Positions 1 through 17,377 of a stretch of DNA of 46,941 nt are shown piece after piece. The DNA is from Sulfitobacter sp. F26169L. GTDB taxonomy: Bacteria > Pseudomonadota > Alphaproteobacteria > Rhodobacterales > Rhodobacteraceae. The stretch covers positions 1-46,941 of the forward strand of contig NZ_JAPMLP010000014.1 in the NCBI RefSeq assembly GCF_026410285.1, in the 5' to 3' direction. Every line of letters begins with the position of its first letter. Position 1 is the first letter of the stretch. The notes beneath the pieces are model-generated. The model ran no database searches. It was given only the letters and a program-made list of their open reading frames with translations, and had not been told where the DNA came from. The position numbers and the translations under genes were made by a program.

Positions 1-86
1 GTCAGTGTCGTCTTACCGTGGTCAACGTGGCCAATTGTGCCGATGTTGACGTGCGGTTTATTACGTTCAAACTTTTCCTTTGCCAT
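1..86 (-). CDS. tuf: Elongation factor Tu, 5' end only (runs off the window)
   Basis: The first 28 codons of EF-Tu, the GTPase that delivers aminoacyl-tRNA to the ribosome. The translation begins [20 protein letters not shown] and continues through the P-loop GHVDHGKTT, which is diagnostic for the family. The gene lies 98 bases downstream of fusA in the same direction, the usual end of the str operon. The rest lies outside the window. A second tuf copy seems to end at the other edge of the window (46927-46941). Confidence 0.95.
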   Translation of the reverse strand, partial: MAKEKFERNKPHVNIGTIGHVDHGKTTL

Positions 87-184
87 GGTGTTGGCTCCTT
101 AGTGTTCAGTGTCTGGTAGGTGGTCCGCAAACGGGCTGCGAACCGATTGGACAGATGTGCGGGAAATCCCGCACAACGTCCGAA

Positions 185-2302
185 TTATGCGAATTTGGAC
201 TGAATCTCGTCAGAGATGCTCTGCGGAACAGCCTCGTAGTGATCAAACTGCATGGTGAAGTTCGCACGTCCGGAGGACATGGAACGCAGGGTGTTGATAT
301 AGCCGAACATGTTGGCCAGCGGTACGAATGCGTCGATCGCAATCGCGTTCCCGCGTGTATCCTGCCCCTGCACCTGACCACGACGTGAAGTCAGATCGCC
401 GATGATACCGCCGGTGTATTCTTCCGGTGTGATAACTTCGACTTTCATGATCGGTTCAAGCATCTTGGCACCGGCTTTGCGCATACCTTCGCGCATCCCC
501 ATACGTGCCGCGATTTCGAACGCCAGAACGCTGGAGTCAACATCGTGGAATTTACCGTCGATCAGCGCCACCTTGAAGTCGATCACGGGGAAGCCAGCCA
601 GCGGGCCGGAGTCCATAACCGACAGAATGCCCTTTTCAACGCCGGGGATGTATTCTTTTGGAACAGCACCACCAACGATGCGGCTCTCAAACGAATAACC
701 TTCGCCAGGCTCGGTCGGGCTCAGGATCATCTTCACTTCCGCAAACTGGCCGGAACCACCGGACTGCTTTTTGTGCGTATAGGTGATCTCGGCTTCGCGC
801 GAAATTGTCTCACGGTAGGCAACCTGCGGCGCACCGATGTTGGCTTCAACCTTGAATTCGCGCTTCATGCGATCGACGAGGATGTCGAGGTGCAATTCGC
901 CCATACCCTTCATGATGGTCTGGCCGGACTCAAGGTCTGTCTCGACGCGGAAAGACGGGTCTTCCGCAGAAAGACGCTGAAGGGCAATGCCCATCTTCTC
1001 TTGGTCGCCTTTGGTCTTTGGCTCAACCGCGATCTCGATCACCGGATCAGGGAAGTTCATGGTTTCGAGCACAACAGGCTCACTCGGCGAGCACAGCGTG
1101 TCACCGGTTGTTGTGTTCTTCAGACCACCCAGCGCGATGATGTCACCGGCAAAGGCTTCTGTGATCTCTTCACGCTCGTTCGAGTGCATCATCATCATGC
1201 GGCCAACACGCTCTTTTCCGCCTTTGGTGGAGTTGAGCAGGTTGTCGCCTTTGGCAAGCTTGCCTGAGTAGATGCGCGTGAACGTCAAGGAACCAACAAA
1301 CGGGTCGTTCATGATTTTGAACGCAAGCGCCGAAAACGCCATATCATCATCCGCGCGGCGCGGGATGTTGCGCGTTTCTGTTTCGTCACCGGGCTTAAAG
1401 CCCATGTAATCGACAACGTCGAGAGGGCTTGGCAGATAGTCGGTCACGGCGTTGAGCAGCGGCTGTACACCGATGTTCTTGAACGCAGAACCACCAAGAA
1501 CCGGCACAAAAGAGAGGCTCAGACAGGCTTTACGGATCAGCTTGCGCAGGGTCGCCACATCAGGCTCGTTGCCTTCAAGATAGGCTTCCATGACGTCATC
1601 GTCTTGCTCGACTGCGGCTTCGATCAGCTTTTCGCGCCATTCGGCGGCCTGATCCTTGAGGTTGTCGCGGATCGGCGCCTTGACCCAGGACGCGCCCAGA
1701 TCTTCACCTTGCCACAACCACTCTTCCATGGTGACCAGATCGATCAGACCTTCCAACTCGGTTTCGGAACCGATTGGCAGACCGATCGGGATGGCGCGTG
1801 CACCTGTACGATCTTCGATCATGTTGACACAGTTGAAGAAATCCGCGCCGATTTTGTCCATTTTGTTCACGAACACAAGACGCGGAACCTTGTAGCGGTC
1901 AGCCTGACGCCACACGGTTTCGGTCTGCGGCTCGACACCGGCGTTACCGTCCAGAACAACAACAGCACCATCGAGAACAGCAAGCGAACGCTCGACTTCG
2001 ATGGTGAAGTCAACGTGACCCGGAGTGTCGATAATGTTCATGCGGTGCTTGGGGCCGTCAGGCTCCGTACCGGTTTCTGTACGCTCCCAGAACGTGGTGG
2101 TCGCAGCAGAGGTAATCGTGATCCCACGTTCTTGCTCCTGCTCCATCCAGTCCATGGTGCCGGCCCCATCGTGGGTTTCACCCATCGTGTGGTTTTTGCC
2201 GGTGTAGTACAGGATGCGTTCCGAGCAGGTGGTTTTGCCAGCGTCGATGTGTGCAATGATGCCGAAATTACGATAGCGTTCTAGCGGATACTCGCGTGCC
2301 AT
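185..2302 (-). CDS. fusA: Elongation factor G
   Basis: EF-G, the GTPase that drives ribosomal translocation and, with RRF, ribosome recycling. It has 705 residues, the normal length. The G1 motif AHIDAGKT is at residues 17-24, followed by DTPGH (G3) and NKMD (G4). The C-terminal half carries the usual domains III-V and ends in the EF-G-typical stretch [12 protein letters not shown]. The ATG is preceded by GAGGAAA about 8 bases upstream. It lies 15 bases after rpsG and is followed by tuf, so it is probably translated from the rpsL-rpsG-fusA-tuf message. No unusual substitutions were noticed. Confidence 0.98.
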   Translation of the reverse strand: MAREYPLERYRNFGIIAHIDAGKTTCSERILYYTGKNHTMGETHDGAGTMDWMEQEQERGITITSAATTTFWERTETGTEPDGPKHRMNIIDTPGHVDFTIEVERSLAVLDGAVVVLDGNAGVEPQTETVWRQADRYKVPRLVFVNKMDKIGADFFNCVNMIEDRTGARAIPIGLPIGSETELEGLIDLVTMEEWLWQGEDLGASWVKAPIRDNLKDQAAEWREKLIEAAVEQDDDVMEAYLEGNEPDVATLRKLIRKACLSLSFVPVLGGSAFKNIGVQPLLNAVTDYLPSPLDVVDYMGFKPGDETETRNIPRRADDDMAFSALAFKIMNDPFVGSLTFTRIYSGKLAKGDNLLNSTKGGKERVGRMMMMHSNEREEITEAFAGDIIALGGLKNTTTGDTLCSPSEPVVLETMNFPDPVIEIAVEPKTKGDQEKMGIALQRLSAEDPSFRVETDLESGQTIMKGMGELHLDILVDRMKREFKVEANIGAPQVAYRETISREAEITYTHKKQSGGSGQFAEVKMILSPTEPGEGYSFESRIVGGAVPKEYIPGVEKGILSVMDSGPLAGFPVIDFKVALIDGKFHDVDSSVLAFEIAARMGMREGMRKAGAKMLEPIMKVEVITPEEYTGGIIGDLTSRRGQVQGQDTRGNAIAIDAFVPLANMFGYINTLRSMSSGRANFTMQFDHYEAVPQSISDEIQSKFA

Positions 2303-2317
2303 ATCGGTGCTTTCCTC

Positions 2318-2836
<519 letters not shown>

Positions 2837-2849
2837 TCAAATTGGATAT

Positions 2850-2870
2850 GCCGGGTGAAAACCACCCGGC
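2850..2870 (-). promoter_or_regulatory. Hairpin in the rpsL-rpsG spacer
   Basis: A perfect 8-bp stem (GCCGGGTG / CACCCGGC) with a 5-base loop sits in the 93-base gap between rpsL and rpsG. It has no T-run, so it is not a standard terminator. Its place matches where S7 binds its own mRNA in enterobacteria; a regulatory or RNA-processing role is inference. Confidence 0.4.
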
Positions 2871-2881
2871 CAAAGGCGAAA

Positions 2882-3253
2882 TTACTTGGGACGCTTGGCA
2901 CCGTATTTCGAACGGCGCTGCTTGCGGTCTTTGACACCCTGCGTATCGAGAACACCGCGAACGACGTGATAACGCACGCCGGGAAGGTCTTTTACACGAC
3001 CGCCGCGGATCAGAACAACCGAGTGCTCCTGAAGGTTGTGCGACTCACCACCGATGTACGAGATTACTTCGAAACCGTTGGTCAGACGAACCTTAGCCAC
3101 TTTCCGCATCGCGGAGTTCGGCTTTTTAGGTGTGGTTGTATAAACACGTGTACAAACGCCACGCTTTTGCGGACACTCTTGCAAGTGCATGGATTTCGAT
3201 GTTTTGCGTTTCGGCTGGCGCGGTTTGCGGATCAGCTGCTGAATTGTTGGCAT
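2882..3253 (-). CDS. rpsL: 30S ribosomal protein S12
   Basis: S12 lies at the decoding centre and controls accuracy of tRNA selection. I chose the ATG at 3253, giving [12 protein letters not shown] and 123 residues, the universal S12 length; a longer open frame upstream has no family similarity. The motif [11 protein letters not shown] is intact, with Lys43 in its wild-type state, so no streptomycin-resistance change is visible at that position. It is the first gene of the rpsL-rpsG-fusA-tuf block and is separated from rpoC by about 2.6 kb of unrelated genes. Confidence 0.97.
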   Translation of the reverse strand: MPTIQQLIRKPRQPKRKTSKSMHLQECPQKRGVCTRVYTTTPKKPNSAMRKVAKVRLTNGFEVISYIGGESHNLQEHSVVLIRGGRVKDLPGVRYHVVRGVLDTQGVKDRKQRRSKYGAKRPK

Positions 3254-3622
3254 TCCGGTTTTATCCCCGTGTTGCGATCGATGGGCAGGTGCGTAAGACG
3301 CCCCTACGGTGAATAGTATGCCACATTCGTCATGCAGCGTGTCTGGGGCATATGTGCCAAAGCAATTAGGCCGCAACGCTTCCGTACCGAGGTAAGCGAG
3401 GCGGCTATGCTTTCAGCGGATCGGGCCAATAAAGGGGGCCTGGATCTTGACCACATGCGTTATGATATGCGCTGCTGGGGCGACCCCCATTAGCGAGATA
3501 TCGGGCGTATACGCAGAGTCGCCATTGGTGTCAACACCAACACCCTGAGGATAAGCCACGCGCGCTCTTGCCAAACTATACCTCGGCCCCGCATAGTTCG
3601 CCAAAAGCGTGTGAGGACAGCT
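3254..3622. other. Spacer upstream of rpsL and the glycosyltransferase gene
   Basis: About 370 bases between the divergent rpsL (minus) and glycosyltransferase (plus) genes. It must hold the promoter of the str operon and probably that of the glycosyltransferase, but I could not pick a convincing -35/-10 pair on either strand. No protein-like frame was recognised. Confidence 0.4.
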
Positions 3623-4438
3623 GTGACACTCCAAGTAATTGGCCTTTGCCGGTTTTCCTATCCGGCAATCGGTGGTTTTCAGGTTGAACACGAAACAACC
3701 GACGAACGTATCGCGTATCTATACGACGATGCCCGTCTGGAAGAGCGGTTCAGATTGTTTCAGGCCGTGGCATTACCTTCGCTGCGCGCGCAGACCGATC
3801 AGAACTTTGACCTGATCATTGTTGTGGGTAACCAGTTGCCGGAGAAACACCGCAAACGGTTGGAGGCGTTGGTGAGCGATATGCCGCAGGTGCGTATCCA
3901 AGCCGAGCCGCCCCGTCCCCAGCGCGAAGTTATGAAAGAAATCCTGAACGCGGCGCGGCGGGACTTCTCCCAGCCATGCCTTCAATTTCGGTTTGACGAT
4001 GATGATGCCGTGGCTGTGGATTTTGTCGCGCGTCTGCGCAAGGCGGCACAGGATTGCGCGGGGCTGACAAAGCAGCACAAATCCGTCGCCTTTGACTGGA
4101 ACAAGGGGTTCATCGCTGAGTACGGATCAAAGGGCGTCACCGCAACCGAAGTATTTCGCCCCTTCGATGTGGCCGCATTGGGCATGTGGGTGAAGGGCAA
4201 CTGTCATCTGACAATCATGAATTTCGCCCATAACAAGATCAACCGCTTTATGCCTGCGGTCAGTTTTGACGAGCCGAGGATGTTCGTGCGCGGGCATAAC
4301 GCCTCCAATGACAGCCGGCAAAAACCTGTAAAGACCGTGCCGCTGAAGCCGCTGACATACGATCAGGCGGAACATTTTCGCAAACGCTTTGCACTTGACG
4401 TGGACGAGATCGAGCGCGTGTTCGGGAACAACGGATAA
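3623..4438 (+). CDS. Rhamnosyltransferase-like glycosyltransferase
   Basis: A protein of about 271 residues resembling the putative rhamnosyltransferase family found in many Roseobacters. The N-terminus has FSYPAIGGFQ, followed by FDLIIVVGNQLP (a Rossmann-type strand-loop as in GT-A enzymes) and an acidic FRFDDDDAV that would be the metal and nucleotide-sugar binding DxD region. No signal peptide or membrane segment is seen, so it is probably cytoplasmic. I prefer the GTG at 3623 because GAGGA lies 5 bases upstream; a GTG 12 bases earlier is also open. Sugar donor and acceptor are unknown. A decayed copy follows directly (4449-4708). Confidence 0.7.
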   Translation: MTLQVIGLCRFSYPAIGGFQVEHETTDERIAYLYDDARLEERFRLFQAVALPSLRAQTDQNFDLIIVVGNQLPEKHRKRLEALVSDMPQVRIQAEPPRPQREVMKEILNAARRDFSQPCLQFRFDDDDAVAVDFVARLRKAAQDCAGLTKQHKSVAFDWNKGFIAEYGSKGVTATEVFRPFDVAALGMWVKGNCHLTIMNFAHNKINRFMPAVSFDEPRMFVRGHNASNDSRQKPVKTVPLKPLTYDQAEHFRKRFALDVDEIERVFGNNG

Positions 4439-4448
4439 GCGCACAGTC

Positions 4449-4708
4449 CGGACTTTCCGCTTCTCATACGTCGCGCAAGGCGGCTTTCAGGAGGTCGAAG
4501 AGGAACTCAGTGAAGTCTCATGTTTCACTATGCGAGGCGCGTATGGAAGAGCAGTTTTGACTGTTCGTGTCTATCACCCTGTCCTTATCTCAATAATACG
4601 ATTTAAGCAGTCAATAGTTTCCGTGGGACACCGGACGAACCGTGACTACAATTCCGGCTGGCCGATGATGACGCCATGGCGTCTTCGTTCGTCGGGAGGT
4701 TCAAATAG
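4449..4708 (+). pseudogene. Decayed second copy of the glycosyltransferase
   Basis: Ten bases after the intact gene, its landmarks reappear in shortened form in three different frames. FRFSYVAQGGFQ (from 4455) matches FSYPAIGGFQ. CEARMEEQF followed by a stop and LF (from about 4531) matches DDARLEERFRLF. LQFRLADDDAMASSFVGRFK followed by a stop (4646-4708) matches LQFRFDDDDAVAVDFVARLRK. The middle is deleted and the C-terminal half is not recognisable. I read this as a tandem duplicate, or a neighbouring paralogue, lost through deletions and frameshifts. The rest of the gap to 4885 shows nothing I can identify. Confidence 0.7.
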
Positions 4709-4885
4709 ACAGCATATAAAGTGCGCGCATTCATCGCGCGGCACTGTCCGGCTAAACTGTTTTCAACGACATCCGCTTGAAAGACAAAATGACTGCCTCT
4801 GATTACAAAGAAATGGATGGCAAAGCACGCAACCCACATTAATGCGCCATTCGGCATTGATAATAATCACGCTTAAGAAGTGGTT

Positions 4886-5752
4886 TTACGCCCGTGACAG
4901 CTTTCGCTCTCGGTAGAAAGTGAACAGGCCTGTACCGATAACGATCGCAGCGCCCAGCAGGGTTAGCGCTCTTGGTACCTCGTCAAACACAAGAAATCCG
5001 ATGACCATCGCACCGATCAGCCCTGTGTAGCGGAATGGGGCAACGAACGATACATCGCCCACCCGCATCACCTGAATACTAAAGAAATAACCCATGAGAA
5101 CAAACACGGCAGAGCCGCTGATCAAGGCCGCTTCGCGCCCCGTCAACGATACCCATTCTTGCGATAGCGATGCTAAACCCGCTGCCACCATAACCGCAAC
5201 TGTCGTGCCCAGCGTTACCGCCATTCCCGGCACATCGCGCGACAGTTGCCGCGTCAGCAGATCACGCACCGTCACCAACAGTACCGCCGCCAGCGCGTAC
5301 AAAGACCAGATATTAAACCCTTCCGCCCCCGGACGGATGATCAGCATGACCCCGCAAAGTCCGATCAGGATTGCCAGCATCCTGCGCCAGCCGACAGCCT
5401 CACGGTAGAACAGCGCGGAGCCAAGCGTGACAGTCAGCGGCGCGACTTGCATGATCGCATTAAGGTTGCCCAGCGGCATGTTGAACAGCGCGCTTAAAAA
5501 GAAATAGGCCGTGATCACTTCGGCCAATCCCCGCAGCGCGATCAATGCCTTGTCGCGCGCAGAAATTCCCGATCGTAACGCGCCAAGACTATGCGCCAAG
5601 AGAAAAACCAGCACCGTTGCCAGAACGCCGCGCAGAAAGATCAGCTGAAACAACGGAACGGCGCCGCCTGTCAGCTTCAGAAAGGTATCGTTCATCACAA
5701 AAGCCCCCATAGAGGCTATCATCAGCAGCGCGCCAGTAGCGTTGGGGGACAT
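4886..5752 (-). CDS. EamA/DMT-family membrane transporter
   Basis: A 288-residue inner-membrane protein with about ten hydrophobic segments in two five-helix repeats, the EamA (drug/metabolite transporter) layout. It starts MSPNATGALLMIASMGAFVM, with AGGA 7 bases before the ATG, and ends in a short basic tail (FYRERKLSRA). The family exports or imports amino acids, nucleosides and other small molecules; nothing here fixes the substrate. It lies downstream of rpoC on the same strand, but a strong terminator (5831-5867) separates them, so it is probably expressed independently. Confidence 0.85.
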   Translation of the reverse strand: MSPNATGALLMIASMGAFVMNDTFLKLTGGAVPLFQLIFLRGVLATVLVFLLAHSLGALRSGISARDKALIALRGLAEVITAYFFLSALFNMPLGNLNAIMQVAPLTVTLGSALFYREAVGWRRMLAILIGLCGVMLIIRPGAEGFNIWSLYALAAVLLVTVRDLLTRQLSRDVPGMAVTLGTTVAVMVAAGLASLSQEWVSLTGREAALISGSAVFVLMGYFFSIQVMRVGDVSFVAPFRYTGLIGAMVIGFLVFDEVPRALTLLGAAIVIGTGLFTFYRERKLSRA

Positions 5753-5830
5753 CTGAGTTTCCTAACAATTGCGCGCAGCCTGTCTGATACCGCTTGCCAG
5801 TGCAATACGTCTGATACGACCACACGTCAC

Positions 5831-5867
5831 AAAAAAGCCCCGCAGCCAAGTGGTTGCGGGGCTTTTT
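5831..5867 (-). terminator. Rho-independent terminator after rpoC
   Basis: A 13-bp perfect stem AAAAAGCCCCGCA / TGCGGGGCTTTTT with a 10-base loop and T-runs on both strands, 25 bases after the rpoC stop. It closes the rpoBC transcript and could also stop rightward transcription. Confidence 0.9.
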
Positions 5868-5891
5868 CAGATTTAGATCAGAAGCGCGGTA

Positions 5892-10139
<4,248 letters not shown>

Positions 10140-10182
10140 TTTCAATCCTTAGATTTATTCTCGAAAGCGGTGGAGAGAGGGC

Positions 10183-10222
10183 CCGGTTTTTTCGTAAAAA
10201 CCGGACCGGAATTATTTAATTC
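10183..10222 (-). promoter_or_regulatory. Two tandem inverted repeats in the rpoB-rpoC spacer
   Basis: First repeat: a 9-bp stem CCGGTTTTT / AAAAACCGG with a 4-base loop (10183-10204). Second: GGAATTA / TAATTCC with a 2-base loop (10207-10222). They lie just after the rpoB stop. The first resembles a terminator stem but has no separate T-run on the minus strand. Partial attenuation or RNA processing between rpoB and rpoC is possible; no function is shown. Confidence 0.4.
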
Positions 10223-10233
10223 CGATTTCGCCC

Positions 10234-14373
<4,140 letters not shown>

Positions 14374-14630
14374 GTGTCGTGTCACCTTTCGTGTCTCTTG
14401 CCGAATGCGCCATCGCCGGGGCCGCGATGCACACCCATAAGAGCGGCTAAGTCCGGTCTATGCTGGAGCGCGTCCCACCGCACCCCTTCCGACCAATGGA
14501 CCTCTCCAAAAAGACGCTTCCATTTAAAAAGCGCCTGTTAAGACAGGTTCTGCGCAACATCCTGACCCTCCCCTTCCATCTGACGGTATCGTGTCAAAGG
14601 GGGGTGCGAGGTCTCCTGATGGTGCGACAG

Positions 14631-14661
14631 AAAAAACGGGTCTCGAATCATCGAAGCCCGT
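14631..14661 (-). terminator. Terminator-like hairpin in the rpoB leader
   Basis: On the minus strand an 11-bp stem with one mismatch (ACGGGCTTCGA / TCGAGACCCGT, loop TGAT) is followed at once by six Ts. It lies 258 bases upstream of rpoB, pointing into rpoB. It could be an attenuator like the one between rplL and rpoB in E. coli, or a stop for transcripts running antisense through the kinase gene. Confidence 0.6.
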
Positions 14662-14671
14662 GTGAAAGGTT

Positions 14672-14700
14672 CAAATAGGATGGAGTGGGGCGAAACGCAA
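14672..14700 (-). promoter_or_regulatory. Possible rpoBC promoter
   Basis: On the minus strand TTGCGT (14700-14695) and TATTTG (14677-14672) are separated by 17 bases, a fair sigma-70 spacing with a weak -10. Transcripts from here would start just before the hairpin at 14631-14661, giving an attenuated leader. The rest of the 545-base gap 14374-14918 shows no gene; it contains a run of nine Gs at 14701-14709. Confidence 0.3.
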
Positions 14701-14918
14701 GGGGGGGGGTACAGGGTTTAGCTTCATGGCAGATGCAGCCGGGCAGATTACTGATCGCGCACCTTAAGCCCAAAATGGACAGGACTCTACCAGCTTCAAC
14801 AAAAGTCGCCCTGCTGACTTAGAGCGTGATTGGCCTCTCTCCAGCACATTGATTGGACCCTTGGGAAATGCTACCCGTAATAGCAATCTATAAGATCATA
14901 CCGATAGCCAACCATAAC

Positions 14919-15929
14919 ATGGAATTTGATGTGAATGTAACAAAATACCATGCTCGTTGGGATTTGAAAAACGATCAAGCGATGGCAGAGGCCATTCGGC
15001 ACGCTCGCATCCCACTCTGCATCTCGGACCCAAATCTTCCAGATAACCCGATTGTCTACGCAAACTTGGCGTTTTGTGAACTCACGGGGTATGCGGAAGC
15101 AGAAGTTATTGGGAAAAACTGCAGATTTCTGCAGGGGGACGCAACCACAGCAGATAGCATTAAGGCTGTGAGGGCCGCCATCGACGAGAAGAAGGTCGAG
15201 ATCGTTGAAATCGTGAATTATCGCAAAGATGGGTCCAGCTTTGTGAACGCTCTCCAGATCGGCCCGATCTTTGACGACAATGGAGACTTGGCATTTTATT
15301 TCGGTTCACAACTTGACGTTACAGCAAAACGGGATGCGGAACGTCGCTTACGTAAGCTTGCAGATGACGAACTAGTCCATCGACTACGCAATATTGTAAA
15401 CGTCATGAACGTTGTCATTCGAATGACGGCGCGGGAGGAAAAAGATTCCGATGCTTTTGGCACCCTCGTATCCGAGCGGCTTCAGGCATTAAGTGATGCG
15501 CATTTCCAGACCATCAATCGGCCTGATGATCATAATCTCAGCTTGAGCGATCTCGCTCGCACGATATTGCTCGCATACTCCCCAAACGGCGCTCAACAAT
15601 TCAATATTGATGGACCTGACCTTACGCTCCCCACACACCTTCTTTCATGCATTGCCCTAAGCTTGCATGAATTAGCGACGAACTCCGTGAAACATGGAGC
15701 ACTCGGTGTCGAAACTGGAAAAGTCGAATTTGACTGGGAAATCCAAACTGCTGAAAACGAACATAGATTGAGATTTTTCTGGCGTGAAACGGGTGGCCCT
15801 GAAGTCATGAAACCGGAACGACGCAGCGGCTCCAAAATAGTAAACGACCTTATTAGGAGCGAGGGGGGAAGTATCAATTTTAGCTGGGAAAAAACCGGTC
15901 TGATAGTGGCCACCGATTTAATACTATAG
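14919..15929 (+). CDS. LOV-domain blue-light sensor histidine kinase (HWE/HisKA_2 type)
   Basis: A soluble two-domain kinase. Counting from the ATG at 14919 (336 residues), a LOV/PAS domain spans about 25-135 with the flavin-adduct motif GKNCRFLQG; Cys68 would bond FMN under blue light. Asn100, Asn110 and Gln131 fit the flavin contacts. The kinase part has an H-box ELVHRLRN (His154), an N-box LHELATNSVKHGALG (Asn255) and the WxE segment FFWRETGGP that defines HWE kinases. No membrane segment or receiver domain is present, so a separate response regulator must exist elsewhere. The start is uncertain: in-frame ATG at 14868 and TTG at 14853 are open, and no site has a strong Shine-Dalgarno. It sits against the flow between rplL and rpoB. 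Confidence 0.9.
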   Translation: MEFDVNVTKYHARWDLKNDQAMAEAIRHARIPLCISDPNLPDNPIVYANLAFCELTGYAEAEVIGKNCRFLQGDATTADSIKAVRAAIDEKKVEIVEIVNYRKDGSSFVNALQIGPIFDDNGDLAFYFGSQLDVTAKRDAERRLRKLADDELVHRLRNIVNVMNVVIRMTAREEKDSDAFGTLVSERLQALSDAHFQTINRPDDHNLSLSDLARTILLAYSPNGAQQFNIDGPDLTLPTHLLSCIALSLHELATNSVKHGALGVETGKVEFDWEIQTAENEHRLRFFWRETGGPEVMKPERRSGSKIVNDLIRSEGGSINFSWEKTGLIVATDLIL

Positions 15930-15977
15930 CCCAAAAATATGGATATCTGCTTTGCCCGAAAGGCAGATCTTCAATAT

Positions 15978-16010
15978 AAAAACGGCGGCCACATAAGTGA
16001 CCGCCGTTTT
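15978..16010. terminator. Bidirectional terminator between the LOV kinase and rplL
   Basis: Stem AAAACGGCGG(C)CAC / GTG(A)CCGCCGTTTT with a short ATAA loop, A/T runs on both sides, between two convergent genes. It can end the kinase transcript and the rplJL transcript, which cuts rplJL off from rpoBC. Confidence 0.9.
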
Positions 16011-16047
16011 CAATTCTAGGAGGTGGCTATTCCAACCACCGACAGGC

Positions 16048-16419
16048 TTACGCCAGTTCGACTTCTGCGCCAGCTGCTTCCAGCTTGGCTTTGACGTCTT
16101 CGGCTTCGGCTTTGTCGACGCCTTCTTTGATTTTGCCACCAGCTTCAACCAGATCTTTGGCTTCTTTCAGGCCCAGACCGGTGATGCCGCGAACTTCCTT
16201 GATCACGTTGATCTTGGATGCGCCGGCGTTCTTCAGAACAACGTCAAATTCAGTCTGCTCCTCGGCAGCGCCACCGGCGTCTGCTGGGCCCGCCATCATC
16301 ACTGCGCCACCGGCTGCAGGCTCGATGCCGTACTCGTCTTTGAGGATAGTTTTCAGTTCTTGTGCTTCAAGCAGTGTCAGACCTACGATGTCTTCTGCCA
16401 GTTTTTTCAGATCAGCCAT
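16048..16419 (-). CDS. rplL: 50S ribosomal protein L7/L12
   Basis: The stalk protein that recruits translation GTPases; 123 residues, normal length. It has the N-terminal dimerisation helix ([20 protein letters not shown]), an Ala/Gly-rich hinge near residues 36-50, and the C-terminal factor-binding domain with [20 protein letters not shown]. It follows rplJ by 79 bases and ends at a strong terminator, so rplJ and rplL form a closed two-gene unit here. Confidence 0.98.
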   Translation of the reverse strand: MADLKKLAEDIVGLTLLEAQELKTILKDEYGIEPAAGGAVMMAGPADAGGAAEEQTEFDVVLKNAGASKINVIKEVRGITGLGLKEAKDLVEAGGKIKEGVDKAEAEDVKAKLEAAGAEVELA

Positions 16420-16498
16420 GTTTTAGCTCTTTCCGTTAACGATATGTGTGTTCCAACGTGCAGTTTTACCCGGCACGCCGATTTGACGATATTGTCGC

Positions 16499-17011
16499 TT
16501 ACGCAGCCTTGTCTTCGATTGTCGACAAGATGGATGCGATGTTGCTTGCAGGTGCGCCAATGGCGCCAGCGATGTTGGAAGCAGGTGCGCCCAGCATGCC
16601 CGCGATCGTGGAGATAAGCTCCTCGCGCGAAGGCATTTTGGACACGGCTTCTACACCGGCGACGTCCAACGCGTTCTCACCCATAGCACCGCCGAGGATA
16701 ACCAGCTTGGGGTTATCCTTGGAGAACTCCTGAGCAACCTTGGCGGCAGCCACAGGATCCTCGGAGTAGGTCAGAACGGTCATACCCGTCAGAAGGTCAG
16801 CAATGCTTGCACATGGCTTGCCCTCAAGGGCGATCTTGGCGAGCCTGTTTTTGGCAACACGCACAGACCCGCCCGCAGCGCTTGCGCGCGCACGAAGGTC
16901 CTGCATTTCAGCAACTGTCAGACCGACGTAGTGGCTAACCACTACAACGCCAGAGCTTTCAAAGATTTCGCCGAGTTCTTCGACGAGCTGTTCTTTTTGT
17001 GCTCTATCCAC
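16499..17011 (-). CDS. rplJ: 50S ribosomal protein L10
   Basis: L10 anchors L7/L12 dimers to 23S rRNA. I chose the GTG at 17011 ([13 protein letters not shown], 170 residues) because GGAGAG lies 5 bases upstream and family members begin here; the open frame extends 15 codons further without similarity. The RNA-binding N-terminal domain includes [14 protein letters not shown] and KNRLAKIAL; the C-terminal helix that binds L7/L12 is Ala-rich. In well-studied bacteria L10-L7/L12 represses this mRNA by binding the leader. The leader here (17012-17206) is long and structured. Confidence 0.97.
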   Translation of the reverse strand: MDRAQKEQLVEELGEIFESSGVVVVSHYVGLTVAEMQDLRARASAAGGSVRVAKNRLAKIALEGKPCASIADLLTGMTVLTYSEDPVAAAKVAQEFSKDNPKLVILGGAMGENALDVAGVEAVSKMPSREELISTIAGMLGAPASNIAGAIGAPASNIASILSTIEDKAA

Positions 17012-17206
17012 AGTTTCTCTCCAAATTATTCGGAGGGGTGACCCCCCGAGGCTCATTTAGCTGGGCAGCGTGCCCAACGTCGGGTCCTTACGGGTCCTTC
17101 CCAAGACCGTCCGAGAGCGTACTCACGAAAAGTCATAGTCATTCCCCATCTCAGGCAGGAATTATGAACCGGAAACCCAGCCCACCCGCCATCTCGGACG
17201 AAGCGC
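17012..17206 (-). promoter_or_regulatory. rplJ leader region
   Basis: About 195 bases before rplJ with no gene. Just before the ribosome site is a GC-rich hairpin (CGGGGGG TCA CCCCTCCG, about 17029-17048), and further upstream a repeated GGGAAGGACCCGTAAGGACCCG section. This is where the L10 autoregulatory leader is expected by analogy. I could not verify a kink-turn fold by eye. Confidence 0.4.
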
Positions 17207-17233
17207 AAAAAGCGCACGACGAATCGTGCGCTT
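17207..17233 (-). terminator. Minus-strand terminator or attenuator upstream of rplJ
   Basis: A perfect 10-bp stem (AAGCGCACGA / TCGTGCGCTT, 4-base loop) followed on the minus strand by a T5 run. It may be a second stop for the small gene at 17378-17536, or an attenuator inside a long rplJ leader. Confidence 0.7.
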
Positions 17234-17332
17234 GGTTGCTGGGGATGGATTAGTCTGAATTTGTTACGATGCCAAGGCCAAAACGTAGGCGCTACCAACG
17301 AGCAGACCTGCGATTTGGCGTTCGCGGATGTG

Positions 17333-17359
17333 AAAACCGCACCTGTAAGAGTGCGGTTT
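17333..17359 (-). terminator. Terminator after the 52-residue gene
   Basis: Nine-bp perfect stem AAACCGCAC / GTGCGGTTT with an 8-base loop and TTTTC on the minus strand, 18 bases after the stop codon of the small gene at 17378-17536. Confidence 0.75.
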
Positions 17360-17377
17360 AGTCTCAGGCGATGAATG

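Noticed and set aside
14701..14709. Run of nine Gs as a phase-variation tract
   Set aside because: It lies in a non-coding gap and not inside or just before a surface-protein frame; at most it affects the rpoB leader.
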